A stretch of 64,000 nt of DNA from Bacillus sp. V5-8f (GCF_002863565.1 NZ_PGUW01000005.1:434001-498000); one strand, 5' to 3'; shown: positions 17,894 to 29,080, counted from the stretch's first letter. Notes: generated by a model not told the origin, from the letters alone. Made by a program: numbers and translations.

Positions 17894-17920
17894 AGTGTCA
17901 AGGGGAGTCCCCCTGACACT
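17894..17920. repeat. Small intergenic hairpin, AGTGT...ACACT type
   Basis: AGTGTCAAGGGG, loop AGT, CCCCCTGACACT: a 12-base stem with one mismatch. It follows the glcD stop by 9 bases. The layout (AGTGT, four variable bases, GGGG, three-base loop) recurs at 48592-48620. No T-run, so it may be a 3' stabiliser or repeat element rather than a simple terminator. Confidence 0.65.
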
Positions 17921-17928
17921 GAACCATT

Positions 17929-19392
17929 CTAGGATATTGCAGTTTCTTTCTCTTTCAAATCCCTCTTGATTTCCACACAGCGTCCTGGCATTGGGAACAG
18001 CTTGCCGGCATTCAAGAGATTATGAGGATTGAATACTTCTCGAATATCCGTTTGGGCGATAATTTCTTCATCGGAAAATACAAAGCGCATTTCCTCCCGC
18101 TTTTCTATCCCAACTCCGTGTTCACCAGTGATGGTGCCCCCGACATCCGCGCAAACCTGAAGGCATGCACTTCCTGCTGCCAAAGCCCTGTCACTTTCTC
18201 CCGGTATTCTCGCATCAAAAAGTACGAGCGGATGAAGATTCCCATCTCCAGCATGGAAAATATTAGCGATGCGCAGACCATAATCTTCACTAATTTTATT
18301 GATTTTATTGAGTACCTCAGGCAGCTTGCTTCGCGGAATGACACCGTCCTGTACCAGATAATCCGGCGAGATGGCGCCCATTGCACCAAATCCTGTTTTC
18401 CGGTTGGCCCACCATCTGCCTCTTTCCGCCTCATCCTTGGCTGCCCTAACCTCACGGACGTTCCTGTTTTTACATACCTCGACAATATGATTGATTTGTT
18501 CATCCAACCCTGCTGCGATTCCGTCCACTTCAATGAGCAAGAGTGCTTCAATATCGCGCGGGTGCCCTACAGGAAAAGCTGCCGCTTCCACTCCCTCTAT
18601 GGCCACTTTGTCCATCATCTCAAGTGCTGCAGGGACAATTCCTGCAGAAATGATATCAGAAACAGCCTGACTTCCATCCTCAACCCGATCAAAGTAGGCC
18701 AGAACGGTTTGCTTCGACTCAGGGTTTTTCAAAATCCGCACGGTTATTTTGGTTACAATGCCCAATGTTCCTTCTGACCCTGTGAGAAGACCAAGGAGGT
18801 CGTAGCCAGGAGCATCTGGTATCCCATTTGCGCCAATTTCTACAATTTCACCGTTCGGCATGACAACCTCCAGCCCAAGAATATGGTTGGTAGTAACTCC
18901 ATACTTCAAGCAATGGGCCCCGCCGGCATTTTCAGCGACATTTCCACCGATGGTGCAGCAATATTGGCTGGACGGATCCGGTGCATAATAATAACCCTTG
19001 TCAGCGATAGAGTTCGTCAGCTTTAAATTGACAAATCCTGGCTCGACGACTGCGCGCCTGTTTTCGAGGTCAACACTCAATAACCGTTTCATCCTGACTA
19101 AACTAATGACAACTTCCCCATTTAAAGGAATGGCCCCTCCGCTTAATCCTGTGCCAGCTCCTCTGGCAAGGAAAGGCAACTGGTTATCTGAACAATATTT
19201 TACGAGTTTAGCAACTTCCTCTGTATTTTTCGGAAATACAACTGCTTTTGGCAAATGCTTATGAAGCGTGAATCCATCGCAATCATAGGCAATTAAATCT
19301 TCAGTATGATATAAAATCGAACGTGCATCGCCGACTATATTAGCAAGATTGATAATATGTTTATCCTTCGATTTGATACCTTTTATTGCCAT
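17929..19392 (-). CDS. glcD: Glycolate oxidase, FAD subunit GlcD
   Basis: About 487 residues. FAD-binding PCMH domain (residues ~45-220: ARGAGTGLSGGAIPLNGEVV, PDPSSQYCCTIGGNVAENAG, LTGSEGTLGIVTKITVRI) then the oxidase C-domain with HAGDGNLHPLVL and the end motif ITGEHGVGIEKREEM. With GlcE and GlcF it forms the membrane-associated glycolate (or D-lactate) dehydrogenase feeding electrons to the quinone pool. ATGATG at 19395/19392 overlaps the glcF stop codon; the second ATG has the better spacing to AAGGAGGGG, the first is possible. Last gene of the three-gene oxidase operon; an AGTGT-type hairpin follows. Confidence 0.95.
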   Translation of the reverse strand: MAIKGIKSKDKHIINLANIVGDARSILYHTEDLIAYDCDGFTLHKHLPKAVVFPKNTEEVAKLVKYCSDNQLPFLARGAGTGLSGGAIPLNGEVVISLVRMKRLLSVDLENRRAVVEPGFVNLKLTNSIADKGYYYAPDPSSQYCCTIGGNVAENAGGAHCLKYGVTTNHILGLEVVMPNGEIVEIGANGIPDAPGYDLLGLLTGSEGTLGIVTKITVRILKNPESKQTVLAYFDRVEDGSQAVSDIISAGIVPAALEMMDKVAIEGVEAAAFPVGHPRDIEALLLIEVDGIAAGLDEQINHIVEVCKNRNVREVRAAKDEAERGRWWANRKTGFGAMGAISPDYLVQDGVIPRSKLPEVLNKINKISEDYGLRIANIFHAGDGNLHPLVLFDARIPGESDRALAAGSACLQVCADVGGTITGEHGVGIEKREEMRFVFSDEEIIAQTDIREVFNPHNLLNAGKLFPMPGRCVEIKRDLKEKETAIS

Positions 19393-20750
19393 CATTGCCC
19401 CTCCTTCTTGCCGTCCTCTTTTTGGTAGGCCCAATCCAGCAGCTGCACCGTATGAACTACTTTTTGGTTTCTTCCTTGTTTTTGAACGCCCATTGCCATT
19501 TGCAGCATGCAGCCCGGGTTGCCCATGGAGATCATTTCAACATCTTCAGGGACATTTTGCATTTTGTTTTCCAGAACTTCCGACGCCATTTCCGGATTCG
19601 TAATGTTGTAGATTCCAGCACTTCCGCAGCATCGGTCCGAATTCGGCATGTGCACCATCTCCACTCCCGGAATATTAAGCAAAAGATCCCTCGGTTCCTC
19701 GCGTACACCTTGGCCATGGGCAAGGTGGCATGCATCATGATAAGTGATGCGAGTGTTCAGTTCCGCTTTCGGTTTTTCATAGCCTGTATCGTACAGGTAT
19801 TTCGAAATATCCTCTACTTTCGCTGCAAACTCTTCTGCTTTTTCGTGCCATTCAGTGTCCACTTCACGGAACAGTTCACCATATTCTTTTAGCATACAAC
19901 CGCATCCTGCGGCATTCACGATTATTTTATCGGCATCTTTAAATGCTTCGATGTTTTGTTTAGCAAGCTTTCTTCCTGTTTCACGGTCTCCTGCGTGTAC
20001 ATGCAGGGCTCCGCAGCAGGTTTGGTTTTTTGGGATGGTTACATCATTTCCATTCCGGGTTAATACATTAATCGTTGCTTCATTAATATCACTGAACATT
20101 ACGTCCATTACACAGCCTGTTAAGAATGAAACTTCAGCCTTTGCTTCTCCTTTGGCTTTGATGACGTTTTCATTTTTGTATTTTTTGCGGACTGGCTCCT
20201 TCACTTCCGGCATGATCGCTTCCATATCAACCAGGTGTTGCGGCATGATATTGATTAGCTTTGTCTTGCGGACGACCTTTTGTATCCCGCTCTTTTGATA
20301 AAACCTAAGCAAGCCGCCAAGTGAATTCAACCGGTTTTGGTGCGGGAATAATTCCTTCAGGAACACTTTGCTTACTGTTCCTTTCCAGCCTGTTAATGGC
20401 ATGGCCTGGCGGATTTGGCCGCGGGCTTCTTCAATAAGACCGCCCACATCAACGTCAGCTGGACAGGCGGTGGTACAGGCACGGCAGTCAAGACATGCAA
20501 ATACCGGATCCATGAACTGCTCATTTACAGATAATTTCCCTTCTGCCACCGATTTAATCAGATGGACACGGCCCCGCGGAGAATGCTGCTCCTGGCCGGT
20601 TATTTCATAGGTTGGGCATGATTCTAGACACATTCCGCAGTGGACGCAATCCGCCCACTTATTTTCATCCGGATGGTCGGTCCAGAGATAATTGCTTAAG
20701 CCGGTCGTACAGGCAGGATCTTGCCTTAAATCTGTTTCTTTTACACTCAT
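19392..20750 (-). CDS. glcF: Glycolate oxidase, iron-sulfur subunit GlcF
   Basis: 452 residues. Two 4Fe-4S motifs lie near the N-terminus (CVHCGMCLESCPTYEITGQ and CLDCRACTTACPADVDVGG), followed by two CCG domains (TCCGALHVHAGD with AAGCGCMLKEYG; YHDACHLAHGQGV with SDRCCGSAGIYN) that bind further clusters in this family. It passes electrons from the flavin subunits to membrane quinone. ATG 20750 follows the glcE stop by two bases after a GGGAGGG site, and its own stop overlaps the glcD start, so the three subunits are translationally coupled. Length and motifs are complete. Confidence 0.95.
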   Translation of the reverse strand: MSVKETDLRQDPACTTGLSNYLWTDHPDENKWADCVHCGMCLESCPTYEITGQEQHSPRGRVHLIKSVAEGKLSVNEQFMDPVFACLDCRACTTACPADVDVGGLIEEARGQIRQAMPLTGWKGTVSKVFLKELFPHQNRLNSLGGLLRFYQKSGIQKVVRKTKLINIMPQHLVDMEAIMPEVKEPVRKKYKNENVIKAKGEAKAEVSFLTGCVMDVMFSDINEATINVLTRNGNDVTIPKNQTCCGALHVHAGDRETGRKLAKQNIEAFKDADKIIVNAAGCGCMLKEYGELFREVDTEWHEKAEEFAAKVEDISKYLYDTGYEKPKAELNTRITYHDACHLAHGQGVREEPRDLLLNIPGVEMVHMPNSDRCCGSAGIYNITNPEMASEVLENKMQNVPEDVEMISMGNPGCMLQMAMGVQKQGRNQKVVHTVQLLDWAYQKEDGKKEGQ

Positions 20751-20752
20751 TA

Positions 20753-22072
20753 TTAAATCCCTCCCACGAATCTTTTTGGATTAAGAATTCTGTTCGGATC
20801 AACCTTGGTTTTGATTCCTTCGAGCAGGAAGAAATGCGCTGGCGTGTCGCCCCATACGCTAACTTCCTTACGGAGAGCAAATGGCAAGTGTTTAACAACA
20901 ACGTAGCCACCCAGTTTCGTGATAGTATCCCGTAGCTGGTGAATGGCTGAAACGACGTCTTCCCCCGCCCCTTTAAGCTTAACCTGGCATAACCCATGGC
21001 CAAGGCCTCCGTGGGCATCGACGAGAAGGTTGTGAGAGTCTGAAAGAATCTGGCTTTCTTTTAAAACATTCAGAACATCAAGGTTGATGACGCCAATTTT
21101 CATGACAGCCTGTGTTTCATTATTTCCTCCTTCCAATGCAGGATGAGGTGTGAGTTCATAGAATTGGTTCCAAAATTGGTGTGCGTGTTCCTGACTGAGA
21201 ATTTCCACATCAGAGCTGTTCGGCTTTATGTTCCTTACAAACTCCTCCTGGTATAGGACAGAGCTTTCAACATCCTCAAAGCCAATGGCCAACGTGTATT
21301 TCTTTTTGCCTGTCAATCTTTCTGATAACGATGGATTCAGCAGTTCAAGGGAAACGGGCTCCATTATTGAATCCAAAAGCTTAATGGCAAATGAGCGGAT
21401 CTGATCGAAATTCCCGTCTGCGAATGATACAAGGATAAGACTTTCGTATTTTGGTATCGGACGAAGCTTTAAGGTCACGTCCGAAACTACCCCCAACGTT
21501 CCCATAGAACCGATAAATAACTTGTTCATATCATAGCCGGCGACATTTTTTACGACTCTTCCACCTGCGCGGATGACTTTGCCATCAGGGTACACAATCC
21601 GAAGCCCAATGACGGTATCCCTTGCGGATCCATAACCAAGTCTCTTGGGACCGCTTTCATTTGAGGCGATAATACCGCCTATTGTTGATGATCCCGGTAA
21701 AAACGGATCGAGTGCAATCTTTTGGTTATACTGCGATAAGTAAGCTTGAACCTCTCCAAACGTCGTTCCCGCTTTCACTGTCAATGTCATGTCCCCGGGG
21801 ACGTGTTCAACAATTCCTTTATATTCTGCTAGCGAAAGCAGGATATCTGCGGATTCGGTCAAGCCGCCAAACCCTTTTTTTGTCCCGCCGCCTTCTACAT
21901 AAACTGTTTTGCCGTTGTCGTTAGCATATTTTAAAACTCTTGAAATCTCTTCCTCGGACTTAGGAAAAACTACTACCTGCCCGCTGTTGCCAAGGGAATG
22001 TTTTTCCCCCTCTTTTATTTGTTCCTGGGGTAAAAAAGCTTGTAATTCAGTTAATAACTCTGCTGTTATCAA
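20753..22072 (-). CDS. glcE: Glycolate oxidase, FAD-binding subunit GlcE-like
   Basis: About 440 residues, a second PCMH-type flavoprotein (residues ~30-210: TVYVEGGGTKKGFGGLTESA, PGSSTIGGIIASNESGPKR, RVVKNVAGYDMNKLFIGSMG) with a GlcE-like C-terminus ending in the PNRILNPKRFVGG motif. Longer than E. coli GlcE (~350) and nearer to the GlcD shape, as common in Bacilli. The likely start is TTG at 22072, six bases after GGAGGTG; an in-frame TTG at 22108 lacks a ribosome site. It follows the GntR gene by 67 bases on the same strand and is 2 bases from glcF, so the regulator may head the operon. Confidence 0.88.
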   Translation of the reverse strand: MITAELLTELQAFLPQEQIKEGEKHSLGNSGQVVVFPKSEEEISRVLKYANDNGKTVYVEGGGTKKGFGGLTESADILLSLAEYKGIVEHVPGDMTLTVKAGTTFGEVQAYLSQYNQKIALDPFLPGSSTIGGIIASNESGPKRLGYGSARDTVIGLRIVYPDGKVIRAGGRVVKNVAGYDMNKLFIGSMGTLGVVSDVTLKLRPIPKYESLILVSFADGNFDQIRSFAIKLLDSIMEPVSLELLNPSLSERLTGKKKYTLAIGFEDVESSVLYQEEFVRNIKPNSSDVEILSQEHAHQFWNQFYELTPHPALEGGNNETQAVMKIGVINLDVLNVLKESQILSDSHNLLVDAHGGLGHGLCQVKLKGAGEDVVSAIHQLRDTITKLGGYVVVKHLPFALRKEVSVWGDTPAHFFLLEGIKTKVDPNRILNPKRFVGGI

Positions 22073-22139
22073 ATCCGACACCTCCGACTGTTCCGTAATA
22101 ACAAACAACGTTTTCTTAAATTCTTAAAAAAAGTTTTCG

Positions 22140-22826
22140 TTATGGACTCTGAAGCAATTGGCTTTGTAACAATTCTTTTTCAACAAAATCCAAATGTTCA
22201 ATCATCCGCTGTTTTGCCAAGTCTGGTTGTGCAAGCTTAATGGATTCATAGATGCTTTCATGTTGTTCCACGATTGTCCGAACCGTTGACTCGTTTTTTT
22301 GAATATAGTTATGGAAGTCAACCATCGCTTTCTTCATCATCGTTGAGATAAATTGAATTAACTGGATGATGATTTCGTTACCTGTGGCTTTTGCTATTGC
22401 TGTATGGAGATTGTAATCAGCCTCCCATCCATGTTCCGATTGATTAGAGAGAATTTCTCCGATTAGTTTTATATCTTCTTCTGAACGATTAAGCGCTGTC
22501 ATTTCTGCAATGCCTGCCTCTAAAATCTTTCGAACCTTGAACAGTTCCCTGATGTCTCTTGAACTTGGGAGCGGAAACGGATTCGTAAATAACTTAGTTG
22601 AATCGAAGCCGCAAATATACGTGCCTTCCCCCTGCTTTACATAAACGGTACCTTTCCCCTTTAGCGTAGTGATCGCATCGCGGACGGCTGATCGGCCAAC
22701 ACCGAACATTTCACATAGCTCACGGACGGAAGGAAGCTTTTCACCTGCTTCAAATTTTCCAGAATCAATCATCTCTTCAATATGTTCCACAACTGCATCA
22801 GATACCTTTTTCGTAGAAATTTTCAC
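22140..22826 (-). CDS. GntR family regulator, FadR subfamily (FCD domain)
   Basis: 228 residues. N-terminal GntR winged helix (residues ~8-70: GKFEAGEKLPSVRELCEMF, GRSAVRDAITTLKGKG) and an all-helical FCD ligand domain with the metal-binding acid/His positions visible (DYNLHTAIAKATGN, EQHESIYESI, MIEHLDFVEKEL). FCD regulators sense small carboxylates: LldR lactate, GlcC glycolate, PdhR pyruvate. At the head of the glycolate oxidase operon it is the natural GlcC counterpart and the best candidate for the TTGTATAAC sites downstream. ATG 22826 follows GGAGGAATTGGGA. B. subtilis glcDF is instead linked to a CdaR-type regulator, so this arrangement differs. Confidence 0.93.
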   Translation of the reverse strand: MKISTKKVSDAVVEHIEEMIDSGKFEAGEKLPSVRELCEMFGVGRSAVRDAITTLKGKGTVYVKQGEGTYICGFDSTKLFTNPFPLPSSRDIRELFKVRKILEAGIAEMTALNRSEEDIKLIGEILSNQSEHGWEADYNLHTAIAKATGNEIIIQLIQFISTMMKKAMVDFHNYIQKNESTVRTIVEQHESIYESIKLAQPDLAKQRMIEHLDFVEKELLQSQLLQSP

Positions 22827-23460
22827 ATTCCCAATTCCTCCACTCCCCTTTCAGACATCACATATCTGATAAGTTTGCTGTTACTATAATTAAAACACTT
22901 CCTAATGAACTTTTCAAGAAATATTCTGAATTTATCTTATTTTTTGAATTGAACTTCTAAATCTGAATATATGGTTGATCCTACTAATTATACTAATCTC
23001 TTCTACCCTGCCTTCCTTCATATTTAATTTTGCCTTTGCTGTCATCATGTAAGGGTTGCCATACACTTTTAACTATTACCTTTACATGACATACTGGGTA
23101 CATGGGGGAGGCGACCTGTTTTAAGTAATACTTTTTACTATACATATGCGGCACTCCGCAGGAAGTTAAGATGGCCTACTGTTACTAACTGTGGATGTAC
23201 AGTTATATTGGAAACATTCTTGGTGCTAATGAAATTTTTAATTGTACTGTTTGGAACCATTCAAATATTCACCATCAAAATGGCTGTATTTGAAGCTTGG
23301 GCCTCCCTGACCTGTTATCCATATAAATCTTATTGCCATCCCTGCTGAATCCGCTGCACCCAAACATTCTGCAATACCATTCAGAAAACCAAACTTGAAA
23401 TAGTTTGCTCCTTTGAAATCCCATTCCCCCTTTACATTTACAATCACTAAAATATAAAAA
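22827..23460. other. Long intergenic region, no supported gene
   Basis: About 630 bases upstream of the GntR gene. Only short open frames without ribosome sites are seen; a 69-codon minus-strand frame ending at 23238 starts right after a terminator and lacks a start signal. It should carry the promoter of the GntR/glc operon. The continuing 23488-23790 stretch before the metH stop also shows nothing. Confidence 0.45.
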
Positions 23461-23487
23461 AGCCATCTCCACGAAAGGGAAATGGCT
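23461..23487 (-). terminator. Probable terminator beyond metH
   Basis: On the minus strand AGCCATTTCC pairs with GGAGATGGCT (one mismatch) followed by TTTTTTATATTTT. It lies ~300 bases after the metH stop with no gene between. Confidence 0.7.
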
Positions 23488-23790
23488 ATACAATCAAGTT
23501 AAAGGTATGGATTGATAAAAGCCTGCAAAGCATTGTTACTCATACTCGTTCGCTGAAAGCCAAGCCGTAACTTGTTACTAATTCTTTACACGATCTATAA
23601 TTTCGATAACTATGTTACATCTAAAAGTACACACCATATACTTCTGAAATAATATCTTTATAAACATATTAAACTTACAATTTTTAGTTTTAACTTTACC
23701 AAGATTTCTTCACTCCGGCTCAGAGGGTAACAATTAGAGTGCCTAACCCAGTAAAATTGAAAAATAAGTGGAAAAATCGCTTTCTTTTCC

Positions 23791-26700
23791 TTATCTATTC
23801 ACATTGAAATACCTGGCTTCAGGATGTGAGAACACAATCGCTGACACGGATGCTTCCGGCTCCATCATGAAGCCTTCTGTAAGATTGACGCCGATATCCT
23901 CCGGTTTTAACAATCGGAACAGCTTTTCCTGGTCCTCAAGGTCAGGGCATGCAGGATAACCGAACGAATAACGCTGTCCTGTATATTTTGCAGCAAAGCG
24001 CTCCTTCATGGTCATTTCTATTGGATCTCCAATGCCCCATGCATCCCTTATCTGCTGATGAAGCCTTTCAGCGAAACCTTCTGCCGTTTCAAGTGCTAAC
24101 GAGGATATCGCATGGCTCTTCAAGAAGTTTCCTTCATTTTTCCAATGCTCTGCTAAACTTCGGATCCCGTTTCCTGCGGTTACGACAAACATTCCGACAT
24201 AATCCATTTCACCTGATGATACAGGCTTAATGTAGTCTGCCAAGCATAAATAAGGGCTTGTGTCCTGGCGCGGAAAATCGAATATTTCCAGTACTTCTTG
24301 CGAATTTTCCGGATTGTACACCAGGACCTTGTTCCCTTGGCTTTGGGCAGGGAAAAATCGGTAGACACCATTCAGTGAATGCTCTTTATTATCTTTAAGG
24401 AAGGCAACAAGCTCTTCTACAAGATCATTTAGGAGCGTGGTTTTTTCGTCTCCCTGCTCCAATAGCTCATGGACTTTCCCTTTCAGGCCGAGATGGTGCC
24501 CCAGCAGCATCTGTTTATTAATATATGGGAATACTACATCAAATGGATAATCCTTAAGGATATGCCGTTTTAAATCGACGGGTATCTTTACAGGCACATC
24601 TTTTAACCCGCTTGTTGCCGGCTGTTTCCTATGAGGCTTAACAATCAGGGCTGCTGCCTCGGCGTTCGCAGCCGCTACTTTTCTTTTTGCTTCTAATTGT
24701 TCTAGATGGGCAATCTTCTTTTCCTCATCATGCAAAATATTTGTCACAGCCAATCCATCCATCGCATCTTTTGCGTATATCACTGGGCCGGTATATTCAG
24801 GGGCAATCTTAAAATCGGTAAACTTTCTTGATAAAGCAGCACCGCCGACAAGAATCGGGATATCAATCCCTGTCTGTTTTAAATCCTGGGCAGTCAAGAC
24901 CATCTGCTGGGCTGATTTTACCAATAATCCCGATAATCCCAGTACGGTCGGTTTGTGTTCACGAATTGCTTCAATAATTTGCTGGGAAGCAACTTTAATT
25001 CCCAAATCAACTACCTCATAGCCATTATTGGACAGGATTATCTCAACAAGGTTCTTCCCGATATCATGAACGTCGCCCTTAACAGTAGCCAAAAGCACCT
25101 TACCTTTTTTGGTGCTTGCCGATTCATTCTCCATGTAAGGCTCAAGATAGGAAACCGCTGCTTTCATTGCTTCCGCACTTTGAAGCACCTCGGCAACAAT
25201 CAGCTGATTATCATTGAACAATCTCCCTACCTCTGCCATTCCGTCCATTAGGGGGCCGTTAATGATATCAAGCGGTTCATCCCCTCTTTCCAAAGTGGTT
25301 TTTAAATCTTCAACCAGGCCTTCCTTTGTCCCTTCGATGATATAATTGGCAAGCCTTTGTTCTAAGGGGAGAAAAGATGTATTTTCCTTCTTCTCAATTT
25401 TTTTGTCCCGGTAGAATTCAGTAAAAGTCTGCAATGTCTCCTGTGAAGTATCAAAAAGCAAACTTTCAGCGAGTCTAACTTCTTCTTCAGGAATCGATGC
25501 GAAACGCTCAAGCTTTTCAGTATTGACTATTGCATAATCTAGGCCTGCTTTTGTGCAGTGATACAAAAAAACCGCGTTCAATATTTCTCTTCCCCTTGCA
25601 GGCAGTCCGAAAGAAACATTGGAAATTCCCAGAATCGTCAAGCAATGCGGAAACTTCTCTTTGATTGCCTGGATTCCTCTGACCGTCTCGAGCGCTGCGC
25701 CTATATACTGCTCATCGCCCGTTCCTACCGGGAAAACCAATGGATCAAATATTAAATCCCTCGGGTTCAATCCATATTTATTTACGAGCAAGTCGACGGA
25801 ACGCTCAGCGATTTCCAGCTTTCTTTCAGCATCAACCGCCATGCCGGCTTCGTCAATTGTGCCTATAACTACAGCACCGCCATATTGGTGAATAAGGGGA
25901 ACAATTTTTTCAAAACGCTCCTCTCCGTCTTCCAGGTTGATCGAGTTGATGATGGCCTTTCCTTGTGAGTACTTCAACGCCACTTCAAGCACTGCTTCGT
26001 CTGTTGTATCAATGACAAGGGGCACCTTTACCTTTTTCACGACCTCCTGGACAAATTCCTTCATATTACTTAATTCATCGTCATCCGGGTCTGCTAGACA
26101 AATATCAATGACATGCGCACCTTTTTTAACCTGTGCCCTGGCAATTTCAGCGGCCGGCTCAAACTTTTTATCCCGGATCAATTCCTTAAATTTTCGGGAT
26201 CCTATGACATTTGTACGTTCCCCGACAAAAAGCGGGCGCATGGAATTATCATATATCAGCGGTTCTATTCCCGAAACGGCATGCGGATGGACAGGACGGG
26301 CAAGTTCGCGGGGCCGCACTCCTTCTAAAACCTTTGATAGCTCTTCAATATGAGCCGGAGTGGTACCGCAACAGCCCCCAATAATATTAATCCAGCCTTT
26401 TTCAGCGAATTGCTTCATTTTTCCTGCGAGAGAAACCGGTGACTCATGATAATGCCCCTCTTCATCTGGCAGGCCTGCATTGGGATAACAACTTACACCA
26501 TTTAGGGAGAGTTCCGCCAAACTGCGAATATGGTCTGTCATGAACTCAGGACCGGTAGCACAATTCAAACCTACCGCAATCGGGTTCATATGCTCGCATG
26601 ATAAGTAAAACGCTTCGATAGACTGGCCTGCTAAGGTCGTTCCCATTGGTTCAATGGTCCCGGAAATGATGATTGGAAGTTCTTTTCCTGTTTTGGAGAA

Positions 26701-27240
26701 AGCATTTCTTATCCCCGTATATGCAGCTTTGACATTGAGCATATCCTGACATGTTTCAACCAGTATCAGGTCACATCCGCCATCGATGAGCCCGCGTGTC
26801 TGCTCTTCATACGAAGCTGCCAATGCTTCAAAGGTCGTTCCGCCTGTAACTGACAGCGTTTTTGTTGTCGGCCCCATCGACCCCGCGACATATCTTGGCC
26901 ACTCATTTGTGGAATATCTGTTACAGGCCGCTTTGGCCAGCAGAGCCGATCTTTTGTTCAGTTCATAAGCCAATGAGCTTAAGTTATACTCGTCAAGGAC
27001 AATGCTAGTAGCCCCGAATGTATTTGTTTCAATAATATCCGCCCCGGCCTTTAAATAAGCTTCATGAATCGATTGAATCACTTCCGGTTTAATTATCGAT
27101 AAGTATTCATTACAGCCTTCGAACTCTTCCCCACCGAAGTCATCAGCCGTTAAATTGGCATCCTGAATCATTGTTCCCATTGCTCCGTCGAGCAGGAGAA
27201 TTTTGTCCTTCATCCGCTCCTGTATCTGTCTATTGCTCAT
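23791..27240 (-). CDS. metH: Cobalamin-dependent methionine synthase
   Basis: 1149 residues, full length. Domains in order: homocysteine methyltransferase (1-310, zinc Cys in [10 protein letters not shown] and [15 protein letters not shown]), pterin-binding (340-600, [15 protein letters not shown]), B12 cap and B12-binding (630-860, [15 protein letters not shown] supplies the cobalt-ligand His), and the SAM reactivation domain (890-1149, [33 protein letters not shown]). It transfers methyl from 5-methyl-THF to homocysteine. The start overlaps the end of the upstream fusion gene by 11 bases, so the two are one operon. ATG 27240 has AGGTGACAAC upstream. The organism must have cobalamin supply; no metE gene is in view. 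Confidence 0.97.
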   Translation of the reverse strand: MSNRQIQERMKDKILLLDGAMGTMIQDANLTADDFGGEEFEGCNEYLSIIKPEVIQSIHEAYLKAGADIIETNTFGATSIVLDEYNLSSLAYELNKRSALLAKAACNRYSTNEWPRYVAGSMGPTTKTLSVTGGTTFEALAASYEEQTRGLIDGGCDLILVETCQDMLNVKAAYTGIRNAFSKTGKELPIIISGTIEPMGTTLAGQSIEAFYLSCEHMNPIAVGLNCATGPEFMTDHIRSLAELSLNGVSCYPNAGLPDEEGHYHESPVSLAGKMKQFAEKGWINIIGGCCGTTPAHIEELSKVLEGVRPRELARPVHPHAVSGIEPLIYDNSMRPLFVGERTNVIGSRKFKELIRDKKFEPAAEIARAQVKKGAHVIDICLADPDDDELSNMKEFVQEVVKKVKVPLVIDTTDEAVLEVALKYSQGKAIINSINLEDGEERFEKIVPLIHQYGGAVVIGTIDEAGMAVDAERKLEIAERSVDLLVNKYGLNPRDLIFDPLVFPVGTGDEQYIGAALETVRGIQAIKEKFPHCLTILGISNVSFGLPARGREILNAVFLYHCTKAGLDYAIVNTEKLERFASIPEEEVRLAESLLFDTSQETLQTFTEFYRDKKIEKKENTSFLPLEQRLANYIIEGTKEGLVEDLKTTLERGDEPLDIINGPLMDGMAEVGRLFNDNQLIVAEVLQSAEAMKAAVSYLEPYMENESASTKKGKVLLATVKGDVHDIGKNLVEIILSNNGYEVVDLGIKVASQQIIEAIREHKPTVLGLSGLLVKSAQQMVLTAQDLKQTGIDIPILVGGAALSRKFTDFKIAPEYTGPVIYAKDAMDGLAVTNILHDEEKKIAHLEQLEAKRKVAAANAEAAALIVKPHRKQPATSGLKDVPVKIPVDLKRHILKDYPFDVVFPYINKQMLLGHHLGLKGKVHELLEQGDEKTTLLNDLVEELVAFLKDNKEHSLNGVYRFFPAQSQGNKVLVYNPENSQEVLEIFDFPRQDTSPYLCLADYIKPVSSGEMDYVGMFVVTAGNGIRSLAEHWKNEGNFLKSHAISSLALETAEGFAERLHQQIRDAWGIGDPIEMTMKERFAAKYTGQRYSFGYPACPDLEDQEKLFRLLKPEDIGVNLTEGFMMEPEASVSAIVFSHPEARYFNVNR

Positions 27241-29080
27241 ATGTTGTCACCTCAACAAAACGTTCACTGTCAACTTTTCTGATATAGATTGATAGCTCTA
27301 CTGTCATTTCATAGCGCAAGAATGGGGTGATTAAATAAATCCCATTAAACTTTTCTACCGCTGCATCTACCAATTCCCTGGCAATCGCCACTCCTTCTGC
27401 CCTTGCCTTTACCGGATCACTCCCTGCAGCAGCCATCGCCTTCCTAATGTCATCCGGCAGCTTGATCCCGGGAACCTCATTATGGATGAACTCCGCATTG
27501 CGGGAGCTTGTAAGCGGCATTATCCCAATAAATATAGGAGTGTCAAGATGCTTGGTAGATTCATATAAATCTTCAATTTGGCTGACAGAATAAACCGGCT
27601 GGGTCAAAAATGAGTGTGCTCCGCATGCAATTTTCTTTTCCATCCGCTCCACCGCTTTGTGGAGATAGCGGACATTAGGATTGAAGGCAGCGGCAATTTT
27701 GAAATTTGTTCGTTGCCCAAGACTTTGTCCGGAATAAGACAATCCTTCATTAAATTGTTTAATGAGGCTGATTAAATCTAACGATGAAAGATCATAAACA
27801 CTTGTCGCCCCCGGGAAATCGCCAATTTTGGAAGGATCTCCGGTCACTACTAATATCTCATTTAGGCCAAGCGTTTGCAGGCCCATAAGGTGCGATTGCA
27901 AACCGATCAGATTCCGGTCACGGCAGGTAATATGAATCAGCGGTTCCGTACCGATTTCGTTTTTCAACATTGTTCCGAGGGCCAGATTGCTGATCCGAGG
28001 TGTTGCCAGGGAATTATCAGCAAGTGTAATAGAATCAATGCCAGCATCATGTAATGCTTTCGCTCCTGCCATGAACTCCTTTATCCCCAATTTCTTTGGG
28101 GGATCCAATTCGACAAGAATCGTTCTTTCCTTTTTTGCTTTTTGATGAAGGGCGACATTGTTTTCATTGTACGTAACTTCGATAAGTTCCATTTTTCGTG
28201 GTTTGATCTGTTTTTCGTTAATTGGCGGCAAATTGCCTACTGCTTGCTTTATAGCTTGAATATGCTTTGGCGTTGTACCACAGCAGCCGCCGATAATGCG
28301 GGCTCCTTGTTCACGGAGTTTTAATGCACTTGATCCAAAATATTCCGGAACCGCTTCATATACGAGCCGCCCATCAATATAATCCGGAAGGCTAGCATTA
28401 GGATAAACGGAAAGATATGCGTGTTTAGGCAGCGGCACTTCTTCAAACGAGCGTAACATATGATGAGGCCCTAACCTGCAATTGACGCCTACAGCATCGG
28501 CCCCTAACTCTTCTAATCTAAGGAAGGCTTCATTTAAGTGAATCCCGCTTTGCAAATAACCGATTTCATGTAAAGAGACATTGGCGATGATTGGCAACTG
28601 AGTTTCTTGACGAGCAATCTTTAGTACTGTCTCAAGTTCCTCTAAATCATAATACGTTTCAAAAAGCAAACCATCCGGGTCTTCCATCAGCTGGCTATAC
28701 AGCTGTTCTCGAAAGCTTCGTTTAATTTCTTCCAATTCCAAATTTGATTTTCGGAAGCTCCTGGTTGCACCGATGGTCCCGAAGACGAAAGCTTTGCCCA
28801 TGGCTGCTTTTTTAGCAAGGGAAATGCCTTTCCTGTTAATGCTACTGACCTCTTCTTCGCGGCCGTACAGTTTTAATTTATAATAGTTGGCACCGTAAGT
28901 ATTCGACTGTAGGATATCCGCTCCCGCCTCCAAATACGCTGTATGTATGGTTGCAATCCGATCAGGATGGGAGATATTCAGCTCTTCGTAGCAATTATCA
29001 ATTCCGTTAGAGTATAAAAGGGTCCCCATCGCCCCGTCGCCAATCAAAATCCGCGTCCTCAATTCATCCCGAAAATCCAA
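27230..29080 (-). CDS. yitJ: Bifunctional homocysteine S-methyltransferase / methylene-THF reductase (YitJ-type)
   Basis: 616 residues in two domains: homocysteine S-methyltransferase (1-290, zinc ligands in [11 protein letters not shown] and [12 protein letters not shown]) and MTHFR (310-600, [56 protein letters not shown]). The reductase makes 5-methyl-THF, the substrate of the overlapping metH, so the operon couples methyl supply and use. The start is TTG at 29080, 8 bases after GGGGAGGGG. In B. subtilis the orthologue is headed by a SAM (S-box) riboswitch; none was recognised in the 630 bases upstream here. Confidence 0.94.
   Translation of the reverse strand: MDFRDELRTRILIGDGAMGTLLYSNGIDNCYEELNISHPDRIATIHTAYLEAGADILQSNTYGANYYKLKLYGREEEVSSINRKGISLAKKAAMGKAFVFGTIGATRSFRKSNLELEEIKRSFREQLYSQLMEDPDGLLFETYYDLEELETVLKIARQETQLPIIANVSLHEIGYLQSGIHLNEAFLRLEELGADAVGVNCRLGPHHMLRSFEEVPLPKHAYLSVYPNASLPDYIDGRLVYEAVPEYFGSSALKLREQGARIIGGCCGTTPKHIQAIKQAVGNLPPINEKQIKPRKMELIEVTYNENNVALHQKAKKERTILVELDPPKKLGIKEFMAGAKALHDAGIDSITLADNSLATPRISNLALGTMLKNEIGTEPLIHITCRDRNLIGLQSHLMGLQTLGLNEILVVTGDPSKIGDFPGATSVYDLSSLDLISLIKQFNEGLSYSGQSLGQRTNFKIAAAFNPNVRYLHKAVERMEKKIACGAHSFLTQPVYSVSQIEDLYESTKHLDTPIFIGIMPLTSSRNAEFIHNEVPGIKLPDDIRKAMAAAGSDPVKARAEGVAIARELVDAAVEKFNGIYLITPFLRYEMTVELSIYIRKVDSERFVEVTTYEQ

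Noticed and set aside
23238..23493. Two overlapping minus-strand frames of about 70 codons downstream of metH
   Set aside because: They begin at a terminator hairpin, lack a ribosome site in front of any start codon, and show no recognisable domain. A remnant is possible but not supported.
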